64,000 nt of DNA. Source: Hymenopus coronatus. Lineage: Eukaryota; Arthropoda; Insecta; Mantodea; Hymenopodidae. Numbering within the stretch: position 1 is the first letter of the stretch; each line of letters starts with the position of its first letter. Positions 21,331 to 33,432 of this stretch are shown here, piece after piece. The position numbers and the translations under genes were made by a program. Below the pieces are notes generated by a model that ran no database searches, was not told the origin of the DNA, and saw only the letters and a program-made list of their open reading frames with translations. The stretch lies in the NCBI GenBank assembly GCA_030762935.1, contig CM060896.1:16793527-16857526 (forward strand), in the 5' to 3' direction.

Positions 21331-22590
21331 TGCAAAACTTATTGGCAAGGTATGTCGACAGTAAGAGTGATTCCATTAGGCGTAATGTAGATGAATTAGA
21401 TAGCTTGGCTCATTCACATAAATTATAAGTAAAAATAATGAAATTTTACATGAATAATGGACAGCCACTGTTTCTTTTGTAGCAAATCTTATTAATGTTC
21501 TCTAAAAAGAAATCATACAGTAAGGCACAATTGTCACTGCTTTTCTGCTGTATGAACAACCTTCTTCTTGCTATGACGTTGTAAGAAATTAATTTTTATC
21601 CTTGCCACATACTAAATATTTGCAAAGTTTTTCAAGAAAATACTTTCTTGCGCCTTCTGTTTAAAGTTAAAATAGAAATTATTTGATGGCAGCATGCAAC
21701 AAATTATGTGATAGGGAGAAATACACGACTCTGCAGCAAGATGAAAATTTATGTACAATAAATGCTGTCATATCCTAATGGTTGCATTTGGCCTTCGCAG
21801 AAAATCAAATTGCTCTGTCTGCTAAAACCATTCAGGCATTCATGGTATCATCAGCTTTTGGGCATATGAAAGAAATAATTGGATTATTTCCAGTGAAAAT
21901 ACTTACAGCTTAAGTATTCCTAGAACTGTCATTGAAAGCAGTGGAATTTTTTCACCGTCGTGGTTTTCAGAGGGTTGCAGGATAGTGGCAACACGCCATC
22001 TCCCGATCCCGATAATTCTGTCCTCCCTCTCATTCGCTCTACTGCACTCCATAAATATTGCAGATTCAGTATTACATTTGACTCTGCCATTGGTCGATTG
22101 ACCAACATGGCTCCCCGTGCGCAAGCAGGCAGAACGAACGGAGGACTGTGCATTTCGCACTGGAAAACAGAACCGATTTTCAGAATGTCCCTTATTTCGA
22201 TCCACTTCATTTAAATACACCTAACTTATCGTAGTATAACCTCGACGAAATCTCGGAACCTGTCGTTCACCTGTCACGTAGCCATATTGTCTCCGTAACC
22301 AATAGAAAAGGCTCAAACTGAACTAGAATGTGCAATCTCACATAAAGCCATTCTATCTTCCTCTGACCATCAGTTGTAGTTGAAAAAAATATCATAGGTA
22401 GCGCTAGCAGTGAATTGTTCTTGTTACAATGCTTTTTACTGCCTCATTTATAGCTCTTTTATTATATTAATCATATTTTTTCTGCTAAATAAGGAAAATT
22501 AATGTAGCTAAAAAAGTAATAATAAAAATGTTATAATCTGTTCTTGTTAAATAAATATAGCTATATTTTGCCGGCACTGCTTCAACTGTA
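21331..22590. other. Intergenic region; includes a segment shared with 56.37 kb
   Basis: No gene recognised. 22060-22115 reads, on the minus strand, ATGTTGGTCAATCGACCAAT followed by GGCAGAG and later ATCTGCAAT. The same string appears on the plus strand at 56379-56440. The palindrome TTGGTCAATCGACCAA is at its centre. Confidence 0.5.
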
Positions 22591-23723
22591 TCCCTGCTTT
22601 TAAGACTATAAATTGTAAGATACTTTCTGCAGCAGCTATTCATCGTGAGCTTTGTGCCGTGTACGGATCAAGAGTTATGAGTGAAGGAGTGGTCCGTGAA
22701 TGGGTACGTTTATTTAAAAGTGTACGAGAAAACGTTCATGATGAAGAGAGGAGTGGTAGACCATCATTGGTCACGGACGAACTCGTTCAGACAGTTGATG
22801 CAAAAGTTCGTGAAAACCGACGTTTCACAATTTTGAAGTTGTCTACTGATTTTCCACAGATTTCTAAGACTCTCTTGTACGAGATAGTGACAGCAAGATT
22901 GGGTTACCGTAAGTTCTGTGCACGATGGGTGCCCAAAATACTTACCGACCACCACAAAACTCAAAGAATGGCCTCTGCATTAGACTTTCTGTCACGTTAT
23001 GAGGCCGAAGGTGAACCATTGTTAAACAGAATCGTGACCGGGGACGAAACCTGGATTAAGTACGTGAACCCTGAGGCAAAAGAACAATCAAAGATGTGGG
23101 CAAATTCAAATTCGACTACCAAACCAATAAAAGCCCGGCAAGATTTTTCTGCCCGAAAATTGATGGCAACGGTGTTTTGGGATGCAAAAGGGGTGTTGTT
23201 GGTTGAATTCATGGAACGTGGGACGACCATTAATCAAGACGTGTACTGTGAAACACTAAAACAATTACGATGGGCTATACAGAACAAACGCCGTGGTATG
23301 CTGACTTCCGGTATCGTTTTTTTGCACGATAACGCCCGTCCTCACTCTGCTCGCAGAACAACAGCCCTTCTTGAGTCCTTCAAGTGGGACGTTGTCAACC
23401 ATCCACCTTACAGCCCAGATCTGGCGCCAAGCGATTATCACCTCTTCATGCATATGAAGAAATGGCTCGGGTCCCAGCGGTTTGATGACGACGAAGAGCT
23501 CAAAGATGCGGTTACAGGCTGGCTCCAGGCACAAGCGGGTGATTTTTATGCAGAAGGAATTTCAAAGCTTGTGAACAGATACGATAAGTGCCTCAATCGT
23601 TATGGAAACTATGTAGAAAAATAGTGCAAAGATGTAGTTGTAAGATGTATATATTAAAATATTTTTATTTAACTTGGTGAATTTCTTGCAATCAACCGGA
23701 GGCTACTTTCTGAACGGCCCTCG
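22560..23723 (+). mobile_element. Mariner element, 5'-truncated
   Basis: The 3' terminal sequence on the minus strand begins CGAGGGCCGTTCAGAAAGTA (23723 inward), followed by TA at 23724-23725, as expected for a mariner terminal repeat with TA target. The matching 5' terminal repeat was not found upstream, and the first roughly 25 residues of the transposase are unrecognisable. The left end is therefore missing or rearranged. Confidence 0.8.
22617..23624 (+). pseudogene. Mariner transposase, long open frame lacking the N-terminus
   Basis: The frame is open from 22551 to the stop at 23622. Recognisable transposase begins LSAAAIHRELCAVYGSR (helix-turn-helix region), with no ATG before MSEGVV at 22677. 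DDE-type catalytic motifs are all present: TGDETWIKYV (first Asp), FLHDNARPHSA (second Asp) and YSPDLAPSDYHLF (third Asp, D34D spacing of mariner). The C-terminal region ends KCLNRYGNYVEK. A normal mariner transposase has about 345 residues. Here about 25 N-terminal residues are lost, but no internal stop occurs. It cuts and pastes the element at TA sites. The long intact frame suggests a young insertion, inactive mainly through the missing 5' end. Confidence 0.85.
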
Positions 23724-23725
23724 TA

Positions 23726-24124
23726 CAAACGTGGTGGTCACTGAACATTCCTAAAAGACACGATCTGGATGAGAACTCTTGTGTAAATATCGCTATAGTG
23801 AAAAATGTAATGATAAAATAATGAAAATTTGTAGTAAATTTAGAAATGTAAGCTTGATTAGTGTAAATAGCTTCAATAGGGAGTATTATACAGCCCATGG
23901 GCTGCACCTAAACTGGGAGGAAAGGAATAACTGGTAAGTAAAAATAACAAACGTAATTAAGAGTACTAGCACAAGTATCCTGCCAGTTATCCCGCTAAAG
24001 TACAGATCTTTTTATATGCAAACTGTTCAGGGAAACTAGGTAAAAGGACTGAGTCACCAAAGGCTCAGTCTACTGTGCATCCCTTTAATAACACCAGCAG
24101 AAACAGAAAAATTAGCATTATACA
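23726..24124. other. Spacer between mariner and hAT
   Basis: No supported gene, RNA or repeat seen. Confidence 0.4.
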
Positions 24125-27108
24125 CAGGGGCGGCTCGTCCTTACGTGCTGAAGAGCTGCAGCACGCTACTTTTTTTTCTTCTAAATTACATAACAGACAT
24201 GCTGAAGGACCATGTAACAAACATAACACATTATGGTAGTAATAAGAAAGGCAGCACTGCCAATGACGAACTCTCGAAGCAAGGTAAACACGCAAGTTTA
24301 GCTAATGGAATGCATCCACGTGCTCAAAGCGATCAAGCACGGTAGGTGAATATTGCGCTTGCGTAGAACCTTCCCCTCTTACCCCCCCCCCCTGACGGTC
24401 GCTGTCCCATCGTTTTCGCACTGCTACGTGCTGCGTTTGGCTAAAGCACGGAATCAATGAAATCGCTACGAGTGTTAGTTCTTTTCCTTATAATCGTTTT
24501 GGCAGCAGACGAAACAGCCCTGCCACACTCACCTAAGTGCCACACTAGACATCAGAATTTAGTGAAATTAATTAAAGCGTATTACAACGTTTTATTTTAG
24601 TTATAATAACTAATTATATCTTTGTGATACAAACTGAGCCATAAAAGGACTATTATCTCCATACCTTATTCACATTGGAACGTACAGAACATTGTTTGTT
24701 ATATTGTTTGTTAACATTGGTAACCATAAGTTCATATTGGCGCAATGTGTTACTTCCGCAAATGTGAAATCTAACAGGCCCACGTGTATCACATTGAAAC
24801 AAAGTGTTCTGTTGTGTAAATGTTATTCAGTGTCAGTTTTCAGTTTATTTCCAACTGTGATCGCACTTTATTATATTTCAGTATCATTCAGTGTAGGTTT
24901 GTGTTACTTTCATAGGTAAGAAAACTTTAGTCATACATAATGAATATAGTTGATGAGCTGTTAAAAACTCCATTTTCAAGGCGATCGTTAGATGAAAAGA
25001 TCAGGATAAAAAATTTAGGGCGACCTACTCCTGATCTAAAAATTGAACAGAAAGCAAAAGGAAGTAAAAATTCTATTTACACAAGAAAGTTTAACACAAA
25101 TATATATGACAACAGTGACTGGATCTGTGGTTGTGAAATCAGAAACGCGCTCTTTTGCTTTCCTTGCCTCTTGTTTGGAAGTACAGATTCGTGGTCTACG
25201 ACTGGTGTTAAAGATCTAGGTCATGTTAATGAATATATAAAAAAACATTCAAATAGCAAGAAGCATATGAAAAACTCGCTTGACTTCTCAATGCTTGGAG
25301 GTGTAAATATTGCAACGCAGCTAAGCAGGGCATATCAAGATGCTACACAAAAACATAATGAACAGGTTGAGAAAAATAGATACATATTATCCAGGATAAT
25401 AGACTGCATCAAATTTTGTGGGGCCTTTGAGCTTGCTTTGCGTGGACATGATGAGACGGAAACGTCAGATAATCCCGGCGTGTTTTTAGGCCTTATAAAT
25501 CTATTGGGCAGTATAGACAGTGCGATGAAAGAGCATACCGAAAGCAATAAGGTGTTCAAAGGATTATCTAAGACCATCCAGAATGAACTACTTGATTGCA
25601 TGTTGGAAGTGTGCCACGAAGAAATTGAAAGAGAAATGAAGGAAGCAGCCTAGGTTGCTATCATGGCAGACGAAACCACTGATATCACTGAAAAAATTCA
25701 GTTGGCATTAATTTTTAGATATGAAAGGAACGGCTTTATTTATGAACGGTTTTGGGGATTTTTTAATCCATCTGATCAGACCGCTAATTCTATTGCCGGT
25801 TGTATTTTGAAAGAAGTGGACATCCTTTTTAAGGATGATCGCCATAAAATCATCGCCCAGACTTATGACGGTGCGTCTGTAATGAGCGGCAACACAGGAG
25901 GCGTGCAGATCAAGGTGAAAGAACACTATCCTCTCGCACAGTATGTACATTGTTACGCCCATCAATTAAATCTGGTTATGGAGAAAGCAGCTTCTCAAAA
26001 TCAGTCCGCCAGAATATTCTTCTGCAGTCTCTCAGCTTTTCCAGCATTTTTTTCAAGATCTCCACAGCGTTTAGCAGCATTGGAAGCAACTGTTGCTCGA
26101 AGAGTTCCTCGAGGATCTGCAACAAGATGGAATTTCAAGTCTAGGACTGTTAACACCGTGTATGAACACAGAGAATCTCTGATCGATTGTTTTGACGAAT
26201 TAGAACAATCTTTATCAGATAGGACAGTGCAAGAAGCTCGTGGCCTGCGGCATAATTTAGAGGATGGAGAATTTAATTTCTGGCTTGCTTTTTTCAGAAA
26301 ATAATGCCACATGTAGACATTTTGTATAATCAGCTACAAGCAAGACAGATGGATGCAGTGAAGGCAAAAAATGCAGTCCAATCTTTTGCCAAAGCAATTG
26401 ATGCCGTGCGAAGTAGAACGGATGATATAGCACACCAGATTCAGACATCTAACGTCCACGTTACAAAAAGACGTCGTAGGGAAACTAACTTAGGAGTAGA
26501 TGCCAAGGAAGTATGTGACCGAATAATATCGGAGGTACACAGCCGCTTTGAGTCCACAGAACATCTTGATGCTGCAAAACTATTGGATGCAAAAAAACTT
26601 TGAATTATTTTCTCAAGTTTTTCCTGAAACAGAACTCGGCATTGTCTGTGATCGATACAAAGATCTCGACAAAAACAAGCTCCGAACCGAACTTAGCATT
26701 TTATATGAGCATCCGGAATTCAGGAAAGTAGAAGGTGCTCTTCCACTCTTGCAGTTGACACTAAAAAATAATCTGCAAAAAACTTTTAGTGAAGTGACAA
26801 AGGTTTTAAGAATTGTTGTGACTATTCCCATGTCAACTACAGAACCAGAACGATGTTTCTCCTCTTTGAAGAGGATAAAAACCTTTCTGAGGAACACCAT
26901 GTGTCAGGATCGCCTTACCTCTCTGGCCATGCTATCCATAGAGAAGAAATTCGTTACAAATATCAGGGATTTCAACATCAGAGTGATGGACAAATTCTGC
27001 ATGAAGAAACATCGGCGTATGGACTTCATTTTTCGAAACTAGGTGAGTTGCATGCATTTTTTTTCCCCCGTGCAGCACGCTACTTGTTTTAGGCACGAGC
27101 CGCCACTG
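24125..27108 (+). mobile_element. hAT element with TIRs CAGKGGCGGCTCGT
   Basis: The left end CAGGGGCGGCTCGTCC (24125) and right end, read inverted, CAGTGGCGGCTCGTGCC (27108) match at 13 of 14 positions. Both ends have the sub-terminal string GCAGCACGCTACTT, unusually in the same orientation. The left one also forms the hairpin CGTGCTG...CAGCACG. The 2,984-bp element holds one transposase. Flanking 8-mers (ATTATACA and CCCCAATG) do not match, so the right flank has probably been replaced; the next element begins immediately there. Confidence 0.8.
24940..27042 (+). pseudogene. hAT transposase (ZMYM1/DUF4371-like), one stop and two frameshifts
   Basis: About 700 codons in the order of the ZMYM1-like hAT group. 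The TTF-type zinc-finger entry (SDWICGCEIRNALFCFPCLLF, about 25110-25170) and KNSLDFSMLGGVNIA come first. The DUF4371 segment MADETTDITEKIQLALI, TYDGASVMSGNTGG and HCYAHQLNLVM (catalytic-core signatures) follow. The C-terminal hAT dimerisation block is IPMSTTEPERCFSSLKRIK with LRNTMCQDRLTSLAMLSIEK. A TAG at 25651-25653 interrupts the first frame in phase; frame changes occur near 26300 (an A run) and near 26600 (another A run). Damage is slight, implying fairly recent activity. Confidence 0.85.
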
Positions 27109-27149
27109 CCCCAATGTTAACAAACCAACCCAAAGTTATTCAACTGTCG

Positions 27150-28308
27150 CTCAGTGCGGACCTACCAAAGATCAAGCTATAGTAATTTCTGCCCATGAAG
27201 GTATAACCATCAAGGATTAAGTATATGCAATTGGTAAACTCACAGAACCAGCAAATATACGTTTCGTTTCCCGCATCTCCAACAATCGAATTTGCATTTA
27301 TCTAGCAAATAAGAGAGTAGCGGACGAGCTTGCCAACAGTCACTCTTAAATTAAAATCAACGAAATTTCCCTAGAACTTCGCCCACTTCTAACCAAACAA
27401 AGAAGAGTGGCACTATCTAATGTTTGCCCAATAATACCGAACTATGTTTTGGAAAATTACTTAGCCACCTACGGCATATAGCCATTAGCCACATTCGAGC
27501 CGGATTACCTACTCCCGGTTTTTCACATATTCTAAGCTTTCTAGGGCAGTTCTACGTCAAAGCCGATGAATATGACAAATTGCCTGAATGCTTCCATGTC
27601 CACTATGAAGAAACCAGCTACTGGATTTACGTATCTACGGATACACCAATGTGCTTTTTGTGTAAGAAGGAGGGGCACTTGGCCCGACAATGTGACACAA
27701 CAGTGCCACCACAACAATCACCAGCTTCTGGTAGCACTCCAGAGGAGTATCCTCCTTTGTGTACTCCTGAAGAACCCAGTCTCCCCGACAGTGACCTTGC
27801 ACCTAAGGTACAGAATCACTCGGTGAAACCGGTACTACCACCAGCACCTAGTAACAATGCGTCTATTGCATCTGCCCGGGAAAGCGATCCACCAAGCGCA
27901 ATAAATAACGTAGCTATGCCACCAAACGATACACCAAGAAACATGTCAACTCGTGCAATGCGCCCCATGTTGACAGACAGCACGATAGACCAGGCATCTG
28001 AGGAGGGCGAAAAGCCAGAACTTCAGAAGCCATCTAACCTTGACGAGGAGTCTTCTGAGGATACTAACGATAAGCAAATAGTAAAACCCACAGCTAAGTG
28101 CTCTAAGCAATCACCCAACATGCATAAAGAACTATTACCAATCAAACATATAATAGAGGAAAATCCTGCTGAATATGCGCTTAATTTTATCCAACTAGTA
28201 AGTTTTTATGAAAACGCAGTTGGAAGCACCAATGTTGCCAACATTGCTGAAACATACACACCAGATATTAAATCAGTAGCAGAAACTCTTCGAAAAATAC
28301 ATGCCTAG
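27150..28308 (+). pseudogene. LINE ORF1, gag-like with CCHC zinc knuckle
   Basis: The first part (about 27150-27480) reads VISAHEGITIKD and LTEPANIRFVSRISNNR in one frame with a stop. A frameshift near 27475 leads into the 294-codon open frame ending at 28308. This frame has FSHILSFLGQFYVKADEYDK, ETSYWIYVSTDTPMCFLCKK (start of the CxxCxxxGHxxxxC knuckle, MCFLCKKEGHLARQC) and a Pro/Ser-rich linker (QSPASGSTPEEYPPL). ORF1 proteins of this group bind element RNA and form particles. The last residues, ETLRKIHA, precede a short spacer to ORF2 at 28423. Confidence 0.75.
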
Positions 28309-28422
28309 TAACAAACTAAAAAACAAAACTACACGACTAGAAAAGAAATTGTTGGAAGGAGCTACACAAAGTAACAGCTTTGCCGCCAACAATACTCCTG
28401 ATTCGCCTCCTAATACATCAAC

Positions 28423-29468
28423 ATGAATTCCAATTTCTCATTTTTGCAATGGAACCTCAACAGTTATCGATCACAAATTGAATACTTACAATTGATTATG
28501 TCAACACACTCACCCGCAATTGTTAATTTACAAGAGACCAACTTCCATGACAAATACATAGCTACCATTCGCAACTATACCTGTTACTATAAGAACAGAA
28601 TAAATGCTTGTCATGCCAGTGGGGGCGTGGCAACGTACGTACATGACAACCTACCTCAGAGAGAAATTATACTTCAGACCCGACTGGAAGCAGTGGCGGT
28701 TTCCGTTTTTCTAAGAGCTGATATATGCGTTTGCAATATCTATCTCCCAGATAGTGCAGACATTAATGTGGATATCCTAGTCGAATTAGTCAGTCAGTTA
28801 CCACAACCTATTGTGCTCCTGGGTGATTTCAACATTCACAATTTCTTATGGGGTAGTAATAGAACTGATCAAAGGGGAAATGTAATTGAATCTCTTATTA
28901 ACACATTCAACTTAGTTATTCTAAACTCTCCATCTCATACACTCTATGACATTGCACATGATACCTACAGTAGTATTGACTTAACATTATGTTCTCCCGA
29001 AATAGCTCACATGTTCCAATTGTCTATATATCAAATACTTCTTGGAAGCGATCATTTCCCCATAATAATCGACTCCAGCTTCACCTTTAATCGGAGCACT
29101 TATCTTCCATCCTGGAAGCTGACTGGTCCCTATACAGGAGGCTTAGCCAAGAAGCTGTCAATGAACTTCCCGAACGTAGTACATTTCCTCAGATGAACAT
29201 TGACGATGTCGTCAACAACTTCTCTACTACCATACTCAAACAAGCCAAGATTAGTATCCCTCTAAATCAAACGAGGATAGGAGAACGTAGGGTACCTTGT
29301 TGGAATGACAGCTGTGCAGAAGCGATTAGAAGAAAGAACAAAGCCTGCTATTTATTGAAACGACATCCGAGTGTAGAGAACAAACCTGAATTCAAACGTC
29401 TACGTGCAGCAGCACGTAGCGAAATTAAAAGAAGTATACAGGAATCTTGGTTGACCTATCGTCATTAA
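28423..29468 (+). pseudogene. LINE ORF2 endonuclease domain
   Basis: The frame begins MNSNFSFLQWNLNSYRSQ with the canonical N-terminal Asn. Motifs then follow: VNLQETNFHD (catalytic Glu), GGVATYVHDNL, VLLGDFNIHNFLWG (GDFN), SSIDLTLCSPEI and LGSDHFPIII (SDHxP). The apurinic-like endonuclease is thus complete in motifs up to 29110. A frameshift around 29190 moves the reading to a second open piece with KISIPLNQTRIGERRVPCWN and RRKNKACYLLKRHPS, the usual linker before the reverse transcriptase. Confidence 0.85.
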
Positions 29469-30600
29469 ACAACAAAACAACGCAATCAGAGATGTGGAAC
29501 AAATTTCAAGCCATGTGTGGCACACATCGACCACATTCAATATCTCAACTTGTATCTTCAGATTCCACGGCTCCTATCTCAGACTCCCAGATTATAGCCG
29601 ATACTCTAGCTGTTACATTCTCCAAGTTTTCCAGTGACTCTTCTTACGACACAAATTTTATTCATGTTAAAAAAATCCACTCCAGCTCTGACACAACAAG
29701 TATTTGAAGATAGCAATGAGGAAATAACTGTAGAAGAACTACGGGCAGAACTATCTCACTGCAATAGTAGAAGCTCAGGACCTGACTAGATACCATATGA
29801 ATTTATTAAGCAACTACCAGAGAATGCCTTACTGTACATTTTAAACATATTTAATCATATTTGGACAGCCAAGCTTTTCCCCAATCAGTGGCAATCTTCC
29901 ATTGTTATACCTATCCGTATAACCATTACTCCCAGAAAACTATCGTCCAATCTTCCTCACATGTACATTATGCAAACTCTTGGAGAAAATAGTTAATAGA
30001 AGACTTGCTTGGTATTTGGAGTCTACTTATTTTTTCGCCGATATTCAAAATGGATTCCGACAACAACGCTTCACTATTGATAATTTAACTTTGCTTGAAA
30101 CTGAGATTTGTCACGCGTTCATCAACCGACAACATATGACTTTAGTAAGCCTTGACCTAGAGAAAGCATATGACACAGTCTGGCGAGACTATATAATTCG
30201 GTCTCTGCTGAAACACAACGTTAAAGGGAATATGATCGCCTTTATACACAATTTCCTTCAAGACAGAACCATGAGGGTAAGAAACTTGACAATGGCATTC
30301 CGAAAGGCTCGGTTCCAAGTGTGACTCTATTTTTGGTCGCAATCGATAGCGTGGTTTCCTGTCTTAGTCCCCCTGTTGGGGCTAGTCTCTTTGCAGACGA
30401 CTTAACAAGATTTTGAAGGGGGAAAAACTAGGAAACCACCCAAACCCTGCTACCAGACACCCTCAACTACCTACAGAAATGGAGCCATGATACTGGACTT
30501 AAGTTTTCGCCACAAAAAAGCCAATGTGTTCTATTCAACAGACTACGAAAGGACTCACCAGAACCTAGACTCCTATTAGGGGGCGACATGATACCTATTG
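29447..30600 (+). pseudogene. LINE ORF2 reverse transcriptase domain, broken
   Basis: Pieces in shifting frames: an N-terminal lead (29447-29707), a stop within CNSRSSGPD near 29789, and then a 114-codon open frame (29980-30324). That frame carries EKIVNRRLAWYLES, GFRQQRFTIDNLTLLE and LVSLDLEKAYDTVWRD (motif A Asp). It breaks before the PQGSVLSP-type motif (GSVPSVTL in another frame, about 30312). The catalytic motif C survives as ASLFADDLT near 30385. Two or three frameshifts and a TAG make it inactive. Confidence 0.8.
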
Positions 30601-32089
30601 TTAAAAGTGTTCGTATTTTGGGCCTATATTTTGATCAAAGATTGAATTGGAGTGAACACATTAGGTACCTTAAGGCCGAATGTGTTCGACGTCTCAATCT
30701 ACTAAAAGTGCTGGCATCCAAAACATGGGGTGCTGACTTCACCGTTTTACTTCGCACATACAGATCAATCGTTCGCCCCAAGTTGGATTACGGTTCTACT
30801 ATCTACAACTCAGCTAGCTCTATCAACCTCAATGCACTCAACAGCATCCAGTCTTCAACACTGAGAATTGCTTTGGGAGCTTTTCACACCAGTCCAATTA
30901 ATAGTCTTCAGATAGAAGCAAACGAGCCACCTCTCTGTATAAGGAGGAAAGTGCTAAGCCTAAAATATGCTATAAAATCTGCTACCAAGGCTCACCCATG
31001 TACTTCCTCCTGTATCCTTCCCGGAAATCCTCTCATAATTTCTTCTGATAAAAATGATCGCACCTTGCCTTTCTTAAGCAGAATCCAACAATTCCTCAGA
31101 GACTACAATTTGACGCTTCCACCGTTGATTCCTTACTCTTATGACGCAGAAATCATCCCTTGGAGATCCAAAGCTCCCAGTATAAATATCTGCTTAGCGA
31201 GATAACGCAAAGAGACGCTGACAAGTTTACCTACCTCAGACTATTTAACGAAATATGTTCAAGCTACCCCAATTATCAACACATATATGCAGACGGATCA
31301 AAATATGGCAACAGTTGTGGCTGTGCTGTATGGTTTCCCAAACACACAATGTTGTACAGTCTACCCAAATATATTTCCATCTTCTCGTGTGAATTACTAG
31401 CCATTAAATTCGCTATGGAATACATTCTTCGAACCAATGAGTACCACTCCTACATCATCTTCAGTGATTCCATGAGTGCTCTTGTTGCTCTTCAGCAGAA
31501 GCACCCTACGCATCCACTGCTCCTGGAGATCCAAACAGTACATAGCAAAACACTGTCCTCCGATAAAACAATCTTGCTCTTTTGGCTCCCGTCGCATGTA
31601 GGTATATCGGGAAACGAAAGGGCAGATGAAGCGGCCAAAGAAGCTACCAGGCATCCGTGTAGCCTACCAGATTTCAAGTCTCCTCACCATGACTACAGCA
31701 ACTTTGTTCAAGGTGTCGTTATCCAAAAGTGGAAACAAGAATGGTTTACCCTGTCCAACATCAAATTGCATGAGGTACATACTTTCGCCGATTCTAGCTA
31801 CTCATACAAATCAGTTCATCATAAGGACCAGACTGTACTGACTCGTCTGCGTATTGGACATACATCACTCACACATTCATACCTTCTGTCTCGTGAAAAC
31901 CCACCAATGTGTAATATTTGCAACTGCCAGCTAACAGTGAAACATATTATTACCAACTGCAGTCTCTATGAAGAACAACGAATCACACGTAACGTGCCAA
32001 ACGAACTCCCGACAGTCCTGGACCACCTAAAATTCTCCAACAAAGTCTTGAACTTCTTACAAGTAATCCAATTGTATCATAAAATGTAA
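30588..32089 (+). pseudogene. LINE ORF2 thumb and RNase H domain
   Basis: The first open frame (30588-31205) has VKSVRILGLYFDQRLNW, the conserved post-YADD thumb block, and PKLDYGSTIYNSAS. The second, overlapping by 46 nt in another frame (31160-32089), contains an RNase H fold: YADGSKYGNSCGCAVWF (catalytic Asp), CELLAIKFAMEYIL (Glu), IIFSDSMSALVAL (Asp) and FWLPSHVGISGNERADEAAK (His and Asp). The end has the zinc-finger-like CNICNCQLTVKHIITNC. RNase H removes the RNA template strand during reverse transcription. All four acidic positions look intact; the single frame shift near 31190 breaks the gene. Confidence 0.85.
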
Positions 32090-32592
32090 TCTAAAGTTCT
32101 TGTTTCGATCTATATATTCATAATGTTAAAGTAAATGCTAAATATTGTCATACTTCACAACAAACATAAAATAACTTTTCTTGTAAAATACTGCATTGAG
32201 TTTACTTTTTTATGTATACCTTGTATATGTTTATTTAAATTTGCATCGTGAATGTATTCAACTAATGTACTGTAACCCTAATGAGAAGTCGCGATATAAC
32301 CATTGCAGTTAAAGCGACTTTAAATAAAAAAAATAAAAAAAATTATTGGTATTTTGCCGTGTAAGTATTGTGGATTTTCGATGGCATAAAGCCCATTCTT
32401 CCTACCTTTTGTATAGTTTATCTGCATAATTAATAAATTTACAATACTGTTTGCTGGTACCTACCAGAGGATGCTAAGGCTTGGTACTCAGTGTTTAGCT
32501 GCTGTATACTATTTGCATATACCATCCTTTTTATGAAGAAAAACAGTTCTTGCTTGTCTTTCAATGATACTCCAGTTGAACTGCTCCATAAG

Positions 32593-32808
32593 TAACTTGG
32601 CAGTGTTTAACGCCCGCTTTAACTACTTATGGCACTGATGATACGTGAATGATGAGCACCGGTGGAATGCGATGGCGGGGGAACAGGAGTACCCGGAGAA
32701 ATCTCGCCCCAGCGCCGCTTTGTCCACCACAAAACTCACATGCGGTTGCCTGGGATTGGACCCCGGCCGTCTAGGTGAGAGGCGAGTGGTCTGACCACTT
32801 GGCCACGG
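32593..32808 (-). mobile_element. tRNA-derived SINE with CCATAAG target duplication
   Basis: The minus strand starts GGCCGTGGCCAAGTGGTCAG with ACCACTCGCCTCTCACC, then GGTCCAATCCCAG, i.e. A and B boxes of a Leu/Ser-like tRNA head. CCATAAG occurs at 32586-32592 and again at 32809-32815. Removing the insert plus one repeat restores an uninterrupted MULE-like frame. A related copy on the plus strand lies at 59610-59839. Confidence 0.8.
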
Positions 32809-33392
32809 CCATAAGCTATGCCAACTAGCTTGTAGTACATGGAAAAATGTAGAGAAGAAGAGCGGAGTTGGGAAATGATTTTGCTAGTGCAACTCTCTCT
32901 GCAGTGGAATCATCTGTCATAAAAACTGAAGGTCCTCCAAGCCCCTTTCCACTAAACATTGCCGGTTCAATAAAAGTCTTGTACAATGTTAGTGCTTCAT
33001 ATATCATAGCCTCGCTTTCAGAAGTACTTATTAATGTGCCCATTGGAAACCCACCAGCACTTGTATTAACACTTAGCAAGAATACTTTACATCCAAACCT
33101 ATCGATATTTCCAGACGAGTCCACAAAAACAACTTCAGAAGCTGCACTTAATGTTTTCAAAACCCTCTTCATCAAGGGACTCATGATGGCAATAACAAAA
33201 TTATTGTTTTCCAAACACTTATAGGCTGCACAATTTTCCCCAACTTCAGCATTATAATTTAAAACAAATGTTTCAAAGGAGTTTAGCATTTCAGCACCAC
33301 TGCCTGAATCATACTTTTCTTCAAAAACACCTTAATACAAACGGTAAACCCAATAGATGTTTGGACAATGTGCGCCATCACCAGCAATAAGG

Positions 33393-33432
33393 TAATGATC
33401 ATCCTCATGATGATGATGATGATGATGATATA
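33393..33432. repeat. ATG/CAT trinucleotide microsatellite
   Basis: About 11 ATG units inside the MULE-like exon; read on the minus strand they add a run of His codons. Confidence 0.9.

Larger units (their letters stand above)
27110..32345 (+). mobile_element. Non-LTR retrotransposon with RNase H (I/R1/LOA-type layout)
   Basis: ORF1 (gag-like, zinc knuckle) and ORF2 (endonuclease, reverse transcriptase, RNase H) lie in order on the plus strand. The 3' end is A-rich, AAATAAAAAAAATAAAAAAAA, at about 32322-32343. An RNase H domain at the end of ORF2 is characteristic of the I/R1/LOA group; the exact clade is not assigned. It begins next to the right end of the hAT and ends next to the MULE-like exon. 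All frames carry some damage. Confidence 0.85.

Noticed and set aside
22560..22660. Left terminal repeat of the mariner
   Set aside because: Searched by eye for the inverse of the 3' end (CTACTTTCTGAACGGCC) upstream to about 21900 and found no acceptable match.
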